A stretch of 64,000 nt of DNA from Isosphaeraceae bacterium EP7. GTDB taxonomy: Bacteria; Planctomycetota; Planctomycetia; Isosphaerales; Isosphaeraceae. A program made the position numbers and the translations under genes. Under the pieces are notes generated by a model. That model was not told where the DNA came from, did not search any database, and was given only the letters and a program-made list of their open reading frames with translations. The DNA lies in NCBI GenBank assembly GCA_038400315.1, contig CP151667.1, positions 806,001 through 870,000 on the forward strand, written 5' to 3'. Numbering within the stretch: the first letter of the stretch is position 1; each line of letters begins with the position of its first letter. Below, one piece after another: positions 1-8,416 of this stretch.

Positions 1-809
1 GTGATGTGCGTGGCGTCGGCCGACATCCCGTAGCCGAGCAGCTCGGCATAGATGCGGGCGCCGCGGGCCCGTGCGACCTCTTCGGCCTCGATGAGGAGGA
101 TGCCGGCCCCTTCGGACAGGACGAAGCCGTCCCGATCCTTGTCGAACGGGCGGCTGGCCCGCTGAGGGTCGTCGTTGCGGGTGGAGAGTGCCCGCAACGC
201 GGCGAATCCGCCGAGACCCATGTGGGTGATGGCCGCCTCGCTGCCGCCGGTGATCATCCGGTCGGCCAGGCCGGCCTGGATCAGCTTGAAGCTGTCGCCG
301 ATGGCGTTGGCGGCGCTGGCGCAGGCGGTGGCGACGGCCGAGTTCGGGCCGCAGAGGCCGAACTTGATCGAGACCTGGCCGCTGGCGGCGTTGACCATCA
401 GCTTGGGGATGGTGAAGGGGCTGATCTTGCCCGGCCCCTTGGCCATCATCGCCGAATGCTGGGTCTCGAACTCGCTGAGCCCGCCGATCCCGGAGCCTAT
501 GAGCACGCCCGAGGATTCGGGGAGGTAGGCCGCGAAGTCGACGCCCGAGTCCGCGACGGCCGAGATGCTGGCCGCCATGGCGAACTGCGCGAAACGGTCG
601 AGCCGGCGGGCCTCTTTCACCCCGAAGAGGGCGTCGCCGTCGAAGCCGTGGCACTGGCCACCGAAATGCACCTTGAACTCGGTCGTGTCGAAGAGCGTGA
701 GGGGTGCGACCCCGCTCCTTCCCTCGACCAGGCCCGACCAGAATCGGTCGAGCGTGGTGCCAAGGGCGGTGACGACCCCCATGCCCGTGATGACGACGCG
801 ACGGCCCAT
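1..809 (-). CDS. fabF: 3-oxoacyl-ACP synthase II (FabF), partial, C-terminal end beyond the left edge
   Basis: Condensing enzyme that elongates acyl-ACP with malonyl-ACP in cytosolic fatty-acid synthesis. About 269 residues are visible. The N-terminus reads [17 protein letters not shown], typical of KAS II. The nucleophile Cys lies in ATACASAANAIG (about C163), and GSGIGGLSEFE and GGSEAAITHMGLGGF are also family-like. The two catalytic His residues would lie beyond the edge. The ATG shares one base with the acpP stop (TAATG on the minus strand), so the two are probably translationally coupled. It is the last gene of the plsX-fabD-fabG-acpP-fabF series. FabB is the alternative, but the acpP-fabF order favours FabF. 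Confidence 0.93.
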   Translation of the reverse strand, partial: MGRRVVITGMGVVTALGTTLDRFWSGLVEGRSGVAPLTLFDTTEFKVHFGGQCHGFDGDALFGVKEARRLDRFAQFAMAASISAVADSGVDFAAYLPESSGVLIGSGIGGLSEFETQHSAMMAKGPGKISPFTIPKLMVNAASGQVSIKFGLCGPNSAVATACASAANAIGDSFKLIQAGLADRMITGGSEAAITHMGLGGFAALRALSTRNDDPQRASRPFDKDRDGFVLSEGAGILLIEAEEVARARGARIYAELLGYGMSADATHI

Positions 810-1042
810 TACTTCGTGTGACCCTCGATGTACTGGATGGCCTGGCCAACGGTCTGGATCTTCTCGGCTTCTTCGTCGGGGATCGTGATGTCGAATTCCT
901 CTTCGAATTCCATCACAAGTTCGACGGTGTCGAGCGAGTCGGCACCCAGGTCGTTGACGAAGGAGGTCTCCTTGGACACCTGATCCTTGGCCACGCCCAT
1001 CTGTTCGCTGACGATTTCGATGACGCGTTCTTCCACGGACAC
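809..1042 (-). CDS. acpP: acyl carrier protein
   Basis: Small acidic carrier of growing acyl chains in fatty-acid synthesis. It is 77 residues long, the usual ACP length. The phosphopantetheine attachment Ser is S36 in [10 protein letters not shown], and the acidic helix II ([10 protein letters not shown]) that docks partner enzymes follows. Its stop overlaps the fabF start. A spacer of about 270 bases separates it from fabG upstream, so it may have its own promoter, as expected for a very abundant protein, although I could not pick out convincing promoter boxes. Confidence 0.97.
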   Translation of the reverse strand: MSVEERVIEIVSEQMGVAKDQVSKETSFVNDLGADSLDTVELVMEFEEEFDITIPDEEAEKIQTVGQAIQYIEGHTK

Positions 1043-1310
1043 GGGCGAATCTCCTGAAAAAATCCCGGGCCGTGGCCCGCGCCGGCCTCTTTGGGATTCG
1101 TCGCGGGGCGTGACGTCGGGGTCCGGGACCTTATCAACTCGTTCGTTCGAAGGGGCGGACGACTCGCGGGGCGGGTCGTCGTGCCCGGGAGGGGCTGGCT
1201 GGGCCGAGAGTTTCGGGCGGATGGGCCTTTCGGCTCCATGCCCATATTCCCGGTTCAGCCGGAGGAGGGATCAAAGTAGCAAGGAGATCTCGCCTTGTCT
1301 ACCGCGAAGG

Positions 1311-2084
1311 TCAGGCCGTCATCCCGCCGTCGACGGCGATCACCTGGCCGGTGAGGAACCCCGCTCCGGGGCCCGACAGATAACAGACCAGGTCGGCGAT
1401 GTCGTCGGGCATCCCCAGACGCCGGACCGGGATCCGCTCCTTGACCTCGGCCTTGATCTTATCGGGAAGCGAATCGGTCATGTCGGTGGTGATGAATCCG
1501 GGGGCCACCGCGTTGACGGTGATGTTGCGGGAGCCCAATTCGCGGGCCACCGTCTGGGTGAATCCGATCACGCCGGCCTTGCTTGCCGAGTAGTTCGACT
1601 GGCCGGGGTTGCCCATCAGGCCCGAAGTGCTGGACAGGTTGATGATCCGTCCATATCGCTGGCGGATCATCAGCAGGCCGACGGCCCGGCAGAAGAGGAA
1701 GACGCTCTTGAGGTTGGTGTCGATCACCTGGTCCCACGCGTCGTCCTCCATCCTCAGCAGCAGCCCGTCCTTCGTGATCCCGGCGTTGTTGACCAGGATA
1801 TGAACCTTGGAGAACTTGGCCTCGACGTCGTCGACCACGCGTTTCACGTCGTCGGCATTGGAGACGTCGGCGGCATATCCTTCGGCGGTCCCGCCGGCGT
1901 CGCGGATCGTCTTGAGCGTCCCTTCCAGGGCCTCCTGGGTGCGGGCGACGCCGATGACGGTGGCGCCGCAGGCGGCCAGGCGTACGGCGACGGCGCGGCC
2001 GATGCCGCGCGAGGCACCCGTCACCAGGGCGACCTGCCCGCCGAGGTCTACGGTGCATCCCTTGATCGGTTCGGCGCTGGCCAT
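1311..2084 (-). CDS. fabG: 3-oxoacyl-ACP reductase (FabG)
   Basis: NADPH-dependent short-chain dehydrogenase that reduces 3-oxoacyl-ACP. It has 257 residues from the chosen ATG. The Rossmann motif TGASRGIG is at about 22-29, NNAG follows at about 99-102, and the catalytic Ser/Tyr/Lys are about S152, Y165 and K169 (NYSASKAG). The C-terminal GAGFLTGQVIAVDGGMTA is typical of FabG. An in-frame ATG at 2093 and an upstream frame to 2195 exist, but that extension is low-complexity and not FabG-like. No clear Shine-Dalgarno decides between 2084 and 2093. SDRs are a broad family; the position between fabD and acpP supports FabG. Confidence 0.92.
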   Translation of the reverse strand: MASAEPIKGCTVDLGGQVALVTGASRGIGRAVAVRLAACGATVIGVARTQEALEGTLKTIRDAGGTAEGYAADVSNADDVKRVVDDVEAKFSKVHILVNNAGITKDGLLLRMEDDAWDQVIDTNLKSVFLFCRAVGLLMIRQRYGRIINLSSTSGLMGNPGQSNYSASKAGVIGFTQTVARELGSRNITVNAVAPGFITTDMTDSLPDKIKAEVKERIPVRRLGMPDDIADLVCYLSGPGAGFLTGQVIAVDGGMTA

Positions 2085-2206
2085 GGAGGGCATCCTGTCG
2101 GTCGGGGCGAGAGACTTGGGCTCGGGCCCCCGGTGCGGGCGGCCCGTCGTACGGTCGTGGTTATAGGGACTCGCGGCCCCGGCGGGCAATGCCAAATCGT
2201 CGAAGC

Positions 2207-3118
2207 CTAACGTGCCGGGACGCTCGTGCAGGGGGTCTTCCGGTCGATCCGCTTGAGCAGGCCGGTCAGCACACGGCCGGGTCCTAACTCATAAAAGGTG
2301 TCGAAGCCGTCGGCCAACATCCGCCGCATCGACTCCTCCCAGCGGACCTCGCCGATGACCTGGGCGACCAGGGTCCTGCGGAGATCGTCCGGATCGGAGT
2401 GGGCCTGAGCGTCGACGTTGGAGTAGACCGGAATCCGCGGCGTGGTCAGCGGGGTGTCGGCCAGGACCTCGGCGAGCTGACGGTCGGCCGGCTGCATCAG
2501 GGGGGTGTGGAACGACCCGGCGACGGCCAGGGCGATGACCCGCGAGGCGCCAAGCTCGTTGGCCACGGCCTCCACCCGCGCGAGCGCCGGCTTATCGCCC
2601 GAGACGACGATGTTGCCCGGCCCGAGGAGGTTGGACTTCCAGAGCCGGCCGTGGTCGGCGACCGCCAGACAAAGCTGGTCGATCTTCTCCTCGTCCAGCC
2701 CTAGCACGCTAATCATGCCGCCGGGGGTGGCCTCGGCCGCAGCTTGCATCGCCTGGCCCCGGCGTCGGACGAGCTTCAGGCCCGACTCGAAATCGAGGGA
2801 CCCGGCGAAGGTCAGCGCGGTGTACTCGCCCAGGCTCAACCCGGCGGCGCCGGCGCAGGCCTCGACGACCTCGGGCTGCGTCACCCGCAGGTCTTCCAGG
2901 GCCGCCAGGCTGGCGACATAGATGGCCGGCTGGCTGACGTCGGTCGCCTCCAGCGCCTGCGCGGGGCCTTCGAAACAGATCGACTTGAGGTCGAAGCCGA
3001 GCACCTCGTTGGCACGGTCGAAGAGCGCCCGCGCGGCGGGCCTCTCCTCGTAGAGCGCCTTGCCCATGCCGACGACCTGGGCCCCCTGCCCCGGGAATAA
3101 GAACGCCACCTTCGCCAC
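2207..3118 (-). CDS. fabD: malonyl-CoA:ACP transacylase (FabD)
   Basis: Transfers malonyl from CoA to ACP, supplying FabF. It has 303 residues, the usual FabD size. The N-terminus AFLFPGQGAQVVGMG is diagnostic. The nucleophile Ser is S95 in GLSLGEYTA and the catalytic His is about H204 in AGSFHTPLM. The residue before the nucleophile is Leu rather than the commoner His of GHSLGE. The C-terminal FYELGPGRVLTGL is family-like. It lies between plsX and fabG on the same strand with gaps of about 61 and 122 bases, consistent with one transcription unit. Confidence 0.95.
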   Translation of the reverse strand: MAKVAFLFPGQGAQVVGMGKALYEERPAARALFDRANEVLGFDLKSICFEGPAQALEATDVSQPAIYVASLAALEDLRVTQPEVVEACAGAAGLSLGEYTALTFAGSLDFESGLKLVRRRGQAMQAAAEATPGGMISVLGLDEEKIDQLCLAVADHGRLWKSNLLGPGNIVVSGDKPALARVEAVANELGASRVIALAVAGSFHTPLMQPADRQLAEVLADTPLTTPRIPVYSNVDAQAHSDPDDLRRTLVAQVIGEVRWEESMRRMLADGFDTFYELGPGRVLTGLLKRIDRKTPCTSVPAR

Positions 3119-3179
3119 GGTCCCGCCTTTCCTGGCCGATCACTTCCACTTTGAAAACGGGGTCGGCTGCCGACGCCGA

Positions 3180-4232
3180 TCAGGCCAGGGTTCCGGCCGC
3201 GTTGAGGCCGGCGGTCGTGCCGGGGGCCTGGGCCAGCTCCTTGACGATCCGGTCGCCCAGGCGATCGTCGGCCATCGCCCCGCCGACTCGCAAGGCGTTC
3301 TTGATCGCGCGGGCCTTGCTCGACCCGTGGCAGATGATGCACGAGCCGCGGATGCCCAGCAGCGGGGCGCCTCCGAATTCCTCGTACTCGAACCTCGACT
3401 TGAGCGCCTTGAGGCCACCGCCGACCATGCCACCAAGCTCGGCACCGAGCTTGGGCAGGAGGCCGCCCATTTGTTCCTTGAGCATCGAGAAGAGGAACTC
3501 GACGGCCCCTTCGCCGGCCTTCAGGACGACGTTGCCGACGAAGCCCTCGCAGACCACGACTCGGGCGTTGCCCTCGTACAGGTCACGCCCTTCGATGAAC
3601 CCGGCGAAGCGACTCGAAAGCGGGCTGTCGATATACAAGGCGCGGACGGCGCGCGTCAGGTCGTTCCCCTTGTCGTCCTCGGAGCCGACGTTGAGGATGC
3701 CGATCTTGGGGTCGGCGATGCCGAGGATCGTCTCGGCGTAGACCGAGCCCATGACGCCGTACTGGTAAAGGTCTTCCGGCTTGGCGCCCATGTTGGCGCC
3801 AACGTCGAGCAGGACGATCGGCCCTTTGTGCGACGGGAAGATGGCGGCGATGCCGGGCCGCCGGACGCCGGGCAGGAAGAGCTTGCCGTTGACCAGGGCC
3901 GAGGCCACCATCGCGCCTGTGCTGCCGGCCGAGACGACCGAGGAGACCTCGCCCGAAGCCATCAGGGCCCACGACCGCGAGATCGAGTTGTCGCGCTTGC
4001 GCCGGAGGGCCTCGACGGGCTTCTCGCCCATCTCGATGACCTGGCTGGCGTGGACGATCGGTAGTCGGTCGAGGGGGGCGTCGGGGTGCTCGGCGAGCGC
4101 GGCCTCGATGCGAGCCTGATCGCCGACCAGCACGACGGTCAGGTCGAGCTGCTCCCGGACGGCCTCGACGGCGCCGGTGACGATTGGGGCGGGGGCGTGG
4201 TCGCCACCCATGGCATCCAGGGCGATCCGCAT
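3180..4232 (-). CDS. plsX: phosphate acyltransferase PlsX
   Basis: Makes acyl-phosphate from acyl-ACP, the first committed step of the PlsX/PlsY phosphatidic-acid route at the membrane. It has 350 residues. The N-terminus MRIALDAMGGDHAP is the PlsX signature, and SAGSTGAMVASA and DVGANMGAKPEDLYQ also match the family. The start at 4232 is chosen because MRIALDAMGGD is the conserved beginning and GAGAGGAG-like purine-rich sequence (AGGAG, 9 bases upstream) precedes it. The open frame continues to 4463 without family similarity. It heads the fatty-acid cluster. No rpmF or fabH is found next to it, unlike many bacteria. Confidence 0.95.
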   Translation of the reverse strand: MRIALDAMGGDHAPAPIVTGAVEAVREQLDLTVVLVGDQARIEAALAEHPDAPLDRLPIVHASQVIEMGEKPVEALRRKRDNSISRSWALMASGEVSSVVSAGSTGAMVASALVNGKLFLPGVRRPGIAAIFPSHKGPIVLLDVGANMGAKPEDLYQYGVMGSVYAETILGIADPKIGILNVGSEDDKGNDLTRAVRALYIDSPLSSRFAGFIEGRDLYEGNARVVVCEGFVGNVVLKAGEGAVEFLFSMLKEQMGGLLPKLGAELGGMVGGGLKALKSRFEYEEFGGAPLLGIRGSCIICHGSSKARAIKNALRVGGAMADDRLGDRIVKELAQAPGTTAGLNAAGTLA

Positions 4233-4555
4233 CGGCAGGAACTCCTCTCCGCGATCGGCAAGATAGGGCGTCGCGGCGTCGGTCGAACCCTGCCACGACC
4301 CGACGAGATCGATCGGGGCGACCGCTCGGGTTCGTTTCGTCTTCATGAGGGGCGGGCGAGAGGCCTCGAGGCGTCCCGCCACGGGCGAGGCCTTATGGTA
4401 GGGAATGCCACGGACGACTGTCAAGTTTCGACGACAGATGTCGGAGAGAGATCTCGAACCCACGAAGTGAGCGAGCGTGCCGGCAGGAACTTCGGATTAA
4501 GGGGGGCACACCCCCGGCGTGCAAGGTCGCCGGGGGTCGCGGCTGCAAGGATGTG
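4233..4555. other. intergenic region upstream of plsX
   Basis: About 320 bases between the TPR-like frame and plsX. It probably carries the plsX promoter and holds the hairpin at 4511-4536. I looked for a ribosomal L32 gene (rpmF), which often precedes plsX, on this strand and found none. No tRNA-like arm was convincing. Confidence 0.5.
4511..4536 (-). terminator. GC-rich hairpin downstream of the TPR-like gene
   Basis: A perfect 9-bp inverted repeat (CCCCCGGCG / CGCCGGGGG) with an 8-base loop lies about 20 bases past the stop at 4556 on the minus strand. There is no strong U-run after it, so an intrinsic terminator is plausible but not certain. Confidence 0.45.
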
Positions 4556-5605
4556 TTACTTCGGGGCGGGCGTGGCGGGCGTGGCAGAGGCCTTAGCCTT
4601 GGCCTTGGCGGCTTCGACCGACGGCGGGCCCTTGCGCTTCACCTTCATTGGAGGCGCGATGAACGGCAGGACTTCCTTGCGGCGGCCCCCTTCAAGATGA
4701 ACGACCACGGCCTCGGACGAGTTGCCTTTCAGGGCGATCGTCTTGGTATGCCGGGACTCCTTGTCGGTCCCTTCGTGGGTGATGTATTCGAGGGTGGCCT
4801 CGGTCGGGGGAGGGAGATCGGGGTCGGAGAAGATGGTCTCGACCTTGATCGTGTAGTCGCCGTCGAAGCCGCGGGGGCAGACGTAGATCTCTTCGCGGTC
4901 GCCGACCTCGCCATTCTTCAGGATCGAGCCGCCGAAGACCGTGCGAGGGGTGGCATAACGTGCAGTCGCGCCAAGGGATTCAGTCACGACAAGGTCGAGA
5001 TCGGCGTCGCCAGCCCAGGTCAGGCGGATGTAGAGGTCTCGAGCCTCCGACTCGGTCATCGAGGCCAGCAGGGCGTCGGCCTCGGCCGTCTTGTCGTCCT
5101 CGCGCAGCTCCTTGGCCCGCCCTTCAACCTGCGTTCGGGCCTCACGACGAATGACATCGTCGAGCGTACGGCCTTTGGTGTCGGCTCCCATCCAACCTAG
5201 CGAGAGAAGACGCTCGACGGATTTTGTCATCCGCTTGTCGTCCTTGGTCTTGCGCGCCAGGTTGACGGACATCATCAAGGGTTCGCCCCGATGCGGGACC
5301 TGGTCGGCGGCCTGGTCGAGCAAAGGTCCAACCTGGTCGAAGTACCCGCGCGTGAGCAACAGGTCGGCCACGTTCACGAGTTGGTTCGGGTCCCTGCCCC
5401 GCCTTGCCAGGGTCGCGGCGTAGCCGAGGTAGGTCTTGACGTCGGCCGGCTTCCCCTTGTTGAGCTCGATGGACAGGGCCAGCCCTTCGTACATCCAGCT
5501 GGCGGCGTCCTTGGGGTGAAGCCTCAGGTAGGCCATGAGCGCGGCTTCGATCTCGGGGAATTTCTTGGCGTCGCGCAGGTTGGCGATGATCCCCATGAGC
5601 TGCAA
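4556..5605 (-). CDS. TPR-like repeat protein with C-terminal YfaP-like beta domain; probably the 3' part of a frameshifted gene
   Basis: From the only in-frame start codon (TTG at 5605) this gives 349 residues. The first 150 residues are helical repeats (LHPKDAASWMYEGLAL, LLLTRGYFDQVGPLLDQA) resembling TPRs. The middle has LYIRLTWAGDADLDLVVTE, like the beta-rich DUF2135/YfaP type, and the tail is Lys/Ala/Pro-rich. The frame stays open upstream of the TTG for about 200 more bases into the 3' end of the preceding gene and reads sensible protein there (AYWTQYFRTHNDSPLQLMG), with no ATG or GTG. I infer that it is translated as a -1 frame continuation of the 5800-7428 gene. Molecular function is unknown; probably envelope-associated if fused. 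Confidence 0.7.
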   Translation of the reverse strand: MQLMGIIANLRDAKKFPEIEAALMAYLRLHPKDAASWMYEGLALSIELNKGKPADVKTYLGYAATLARRGRDPNQLVNVADLLLTRGYFDQVGPLLDQAADQVPHRGEPLMMSVNLARKTKDDKRMTKSVERLLSLGWMGADTKGRTLDDVIRREARTQVEGRAKELREDDKTAEADALLASMTESEARDLYIRLTWAGDADLDLVVTESLGATARYATPRTVFGGSILKNGEVGDREEIYVCPRGFDGDYTIKVETIFSDPDLPPPTEATLEYITHEGTDKESRHTKTIALKGNSSEAVVVHLEGGRRKEVLPFIAPPMKVKRKGPPSVEAAKAKAKASATPATPAPK

Positions 5606-5799
5606 GGGCGAGTCATTGTGCGTGCGGAAGTACTGGGTCCAGTAGGCGTTCGGGTCGCTCTTGGGCTGCGCTTTGGCCTTGGGCGTGAGAATCTGGACGT
5701 CATCACCCGGAACGAGAGCGGGACCGGGCGCGGGTTTCGCGCCTCGGTCCCGGGGATTTGTCGCGTTTGGAGCCTTTGGGGGCTTCTGGTTAAGGGCGT

Positions 5800-7428
5800 T
5801 CAGTTGCTTTTTTTTTCCGAGAATCCACCCACCTGGGCGGGATCCTGCGGGGGCATCGACATCATGCCCATGCCGCCACCCATACCGCCGCCCATACCAC
5901 CACCCATACCGCCACCGCCCATGCCACCGCCCATGCCACCCATACCACCGCCCATACCACCGCCCATACCGCCACCCATACCACCGCCGCCGCCGCCACC
6001 GCCGCTCATCAGCGAGATGGGGAAGATGGCGAGGTCGGCGACCGGGTAGACGCGGATCTCGGTGTCGAGGTTTTCCGAATCGGCCGCGTCAATCTTGAGG
6101 ATCCCCTCGCTGACCGTGTAGGTCAGGCCGAGCTGGTCGAGGATCAGCTTGAGGCCGGTCTTCAGGGGGATACCGTCGAGGTCGATCGAGACCGGCGAGG
6201 TCGTGGTGCGTTCGGCCTCGGCGAGGCCGGCGGGATCGACGTAGTACTGGATCCCGGGGTAGTTGGCGTCGGACGTGGCCGACTTGATGTACTTGAGCAC
6301 GTCCTCGAGGGGCGTCTCGTTGGGGAATTGCATCGTGATGGGTTCGTTCAGCTTGCGCAGGATCGTCTTGGTCCCCTCGTCCTGATCCTGGAGACTGACG
6401 GCGCGGCCGAAGCGCTCGGCCCGTCGTTCCCACTTGCGGAGCAGCTCGGCGTTAACCGGGGGATACTCGATCGTGATGGTGTCGGGGAACGGGACGGCGG
6501 CGCGTTCCACGTCCTGGAGCGACAGCATGTAGCGGAATTCCTTCAGCTCCTCGGCCATCAGCGACTGCGCGAGGAAGCCGATCGAGGTGGTCACGGTCAG
6601 GCCGGCGCGGGGGGCGAGGGCCTCGGGGAGCAGTCCTCGGGCCGACCGCGAGATCTCGCGGGCGTCGATGAACGGCTGAGTGGTCACGGCCAGGCTGCCG
6701 GTCCCGCCGTTGGAGAGGACGCGGAAGATGCCCTCGGCCATCAGGTTGTCGAACTGATACATGATCGACCGGACGTTGTCCTGCCTCTGGAGCAGGGCGT
6801 CGAGGGCGCGAGCCTGCTGGGCATCGCGGGCGAGCCGGCGCTGGGTCTCGGCCGCTTCCAGCTCGAGCGTCTCCTCGCGGCGGACGGTCGTCAGGTACTG
6901 GACGTTGATCTGGCGTTCGAGGGCCTGGCGGGCCCCTTCATCCAGGGTGGCGGCCGACTGGACGACGGTCCTGGCCAGCCTGAGGCTGTCCTTGGCCAGG
7001 TCGGCGCGGCCGGCGTTGAGCTGCTCGCGGGCCGCCCTGAGGCGTTCTTCGATGTCCGAGCGGAGCTGCTGGTTCTGGACGCGTTCCAGCTCGGCGGCGT
7101 TCTCCAGGGTTGCCTGGGGGACCCGATCGGCGGGCTCTGCCGCCGGCGCGGGGGCCGGGGAGGCCGGCTCCTGGAGGGCGACTCGGACGATGCCGACCTT
7201 CTCGAGCCCCGTGCGGGCGACGGCGTTCTCAGGCTCGAGCTTCAGGGCGCTCCGGTAGAAGTCGGCCGCATGCTCGGGCCGTCCCTGATCGCTGGCCTGC
7301 TGGCCGAGCTTGATCAGTTGTTTGGCGAGCGGCGGCACCTCACCGGCCGTAACCGGCACGCCCGCAAGCATGGTGGCGCCCAGCGCCCAGGGGCGGGCCC
7401 CTTTCCACAACCGCGCGGTTCGGGACAT
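5800..7428 (-). CDS. secreted TPR/coiled-coil protein with secretin-like short domain and Gly/Met-rich tail
   Basis: It has 542 residues from the ATG at 7428, which gives a signal-peptide-like start (basic MSRTARLWKG, then hydrophobic ALGATMLAGVPVTAG). A TPR-like unit (GRPEHAADFYRSALKLEPENA) is followed by a long charged helical region at about 90-230. At about 365-470 there is a secretin N-terminal/STN-like domain (ITMQFPNETPLEDVLKYI; ISIDLDGIPLKTGLKLIL-like strand-helix pattern; TYTVSEGILKI). The tail is a GMGGG repeat. The last codons sit on an A9 run and the frame closes five codons later, while the -1 frame stays open into the next gene. Role unknown; a cell-envelope protein is the reasonable inference. 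Confidence 0.75.
   Translation of the reverse strand: MSRTARLWKGARPWALGATMLAGVPVTAGEVPPLAKQLIKLGQQASDQGRPEHAADFYRSALKLEPENAVARTGLEKVGIVRVALQEPASPAPAPAAEPADRVPQATLENAAELERVQNQQLRSDIEERLRAAREQLNAGRADLAKDSLRLARTVVQSAATLDEGARQALERQINVQYLTTVRREETLELEAAETQRRLARDAQQARALDALLQRQDNVRSIMYQFDNLMAEGIFRVLSNGGTGSLAVTTQPFIDAREISRSARGLLPEALAPRAGLTVTTSIGFLAQSLMAEELKEFRYMLSLQDVERAAVPFPDTITIEYPPVNAELLRKWERRAERFGRAVSLQDQDEGTKTILRKLNEPITMQFPNETPLEDVLKYIKSATSDANYPGIQYYVDPAGLAEAERTTTSPVSIDLDGIPLKTGLKLILDQLGLTYTVSEGILKIDAADSENLDTEIRVYPVADLAIFPISLMSGGGGGGGGMGGGMGGGMGGGMGGMGGGMGGGGMGGGMGGGMGGGMGMMSMPPQDPAQVGGFSEKKSN
5808..5817 (-). other. A9 slippery run at the junction of two frames
   Basis: The minus strand reads GAA AAA AAA AGC AAC TGA at the 3' end of the secretin-like gene. 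Slipping back one base on A-AAA-AAA, or adding one A during transcription, joins the upstream frame directly to the open downstream frame (reading KKKQLNALNQKPPK). The joined product would be about 957 residues. A homopolymer sequencing or assembly error would look the same. Confidence 0.6.
5864..6005 (-). repeat. Gly/Met-coding tandem repeat
   Basis: Short degenerate tandem units that read GGCATGGGCGGTGGTAT-like on the minus strand encode runs of GMGGG near the C-terminus of the secretin-like protein, after a run of eight Gly codons. Such low-complexity DNA is prone to length change. Confidence 0.85.
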
Positions 7429-7832
7429 GACTGGAGATCTCCGGTGATGAGGGACGCCCCCGGGTGGGGTCGTCCGGCTCGGGCTATCGACGTGATCGAT
7501 GGTATGCGAAGCAGGGCGTAAGTGCAATCAGATGAAATCGATCCGTCGATTCGCGCGGTGGCGGGGCCGGCCCGTTGGCCGTCCTCGCCGCTCGATCGCT
7601 CCGGACGTGGCTCCGCCCCGTGCTCGTGTTCATTATGCCACACGGAACCGGCGGCACCAAAGCCTAGGCCGACTGCGACGAGGACGACTCCCCATGAGTG
7701 GGCTCGCCCGCACATTTTGACAGGATCCGCTCCATCAACTAAGGAACTCTCTGAGTCTCGACCGAGCCAGACCGGGCAGCTCTTGGCGGCCGGGACACCG
7801 CGAGACGCCCCAACCCGGATGGATCAATCCCC
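7429..7832. other. divergent intergenic region
   Basis: About 400 bases separate two divergently transcribed genes and should carry promoters for both. A weak minus-strand box pair (TTGCAC, 17 bases, TACCAT near 7502-7532) could serve the secretin-like gene, but the match is poor. No RNA gene or coding frame stood out. Confidence 0.4.
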
Positions 7833-8288
7833 ATGGCCGACCCAGAACAGACGACCGAGCCAAGCCCGAAATTCGACTTTGACGCCTATCCCCCGGATAG
7901 CGTCTTTCACGAGCGGCGCGACGGCTCGGCAAAATTACTCGACGGGCTGCCCATCTCCGAACTACGGCCCAAGCCCCCGCGCCACGAACGCAAGGAACGG
8001 CGACGGCGGATCGACCCGACCACGTTCGAGAAGCAGTACACCAACGACGAGCTCGAATTCATGACCGCCATGCAGCGGTTCAAGGTTCAGAGCGGCAAGG
8101 CCTTCCCCACCTACGGCGAGGTTCTCCGGGTGGTGTACGCCCTCGGCTATCGCCGGATTGACTCGCACGGCGATCCGAACGACTCCCTCTCCGCAGTCGG
8201 CGACCCCGGCCCGGACGACGAGATCGGCAAGGTCAGCGTCACCAACCCCCTCTCCTGCCCCCTGCCCTTCGTCCGCCTGGCGGAGTGA
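7833..8288 (+). CDS. conserved hypothetical protein
   Basis: It has 151 residues, is soluble and charged, and has no signal peptide. The first 80 residues are Pro/Arg-rich and probably disordered. The second half contains a compact helical segment (DELEFMTAMQRFKVQSGK, then TYGEVLRVVYALGYRR) that looks like a small folded domain. I do not recognise the family. The gene stands alone and faces the 8417-8959 gene, with a shared terminator hairpin between them. Confidence 0.75.
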   Translation: MADPEQTTEPSPKFDFDAYPPDSVFHERRDGSAKLLDGLPISELRPKPPRHERKERRRRIDPTTFEKQYTNDELEFMTAMQRFKVQSGKAFPTYGEVLRVVYALGYRRIDSHGDPNDSLSAVGDPGPDDEIGKVSVTNPLSCPLPFVRLAE

Positions 8289-8329
8289 CACACGCCGGCG
8301 GATCCCGCCTGTCCTGTTCGAAACAAACA

Positions 8330-8365
8330 CACGGGGCCGGCCTCGATGTTGAGGCCGGCCCCGTG
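8330..8365. terminator. bidirectional terminator between convergent genes
   Basis: A perfect 15-bp stem (CACGGGGCCGGCCTC / GAGGCCGGCCCCGTG) with a 6-base loop (GATGTT). On the minus strand it is followed by a T-rich GTGTTTGTTTCG, a good fit for termination of the 8417-8959 gene. On the plus strand the tail is less T-rich. Confidence 0.85.
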
Positions 8366-8416
8366 CTGTCTTGCTCGCCTGACTGACGGGCCTGCGATCG
8401 CCCGTGCTGGCCGGAT

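Noticed and set aside
6-821. 271-residue plus-strand frame at the left edge
   Set aside because: It is antisense to fabF, whose motifs are clear; the plus-strand protein is Gly/Asp/Arg-rich without family pattern.
4440-4470. T-arm-like GTGGGTTCGAGAT on the minus strand
   Set aside because: The 3' half of the arm does not pair and no acceptor or anticodon stem is found, so it is not a tRNA.
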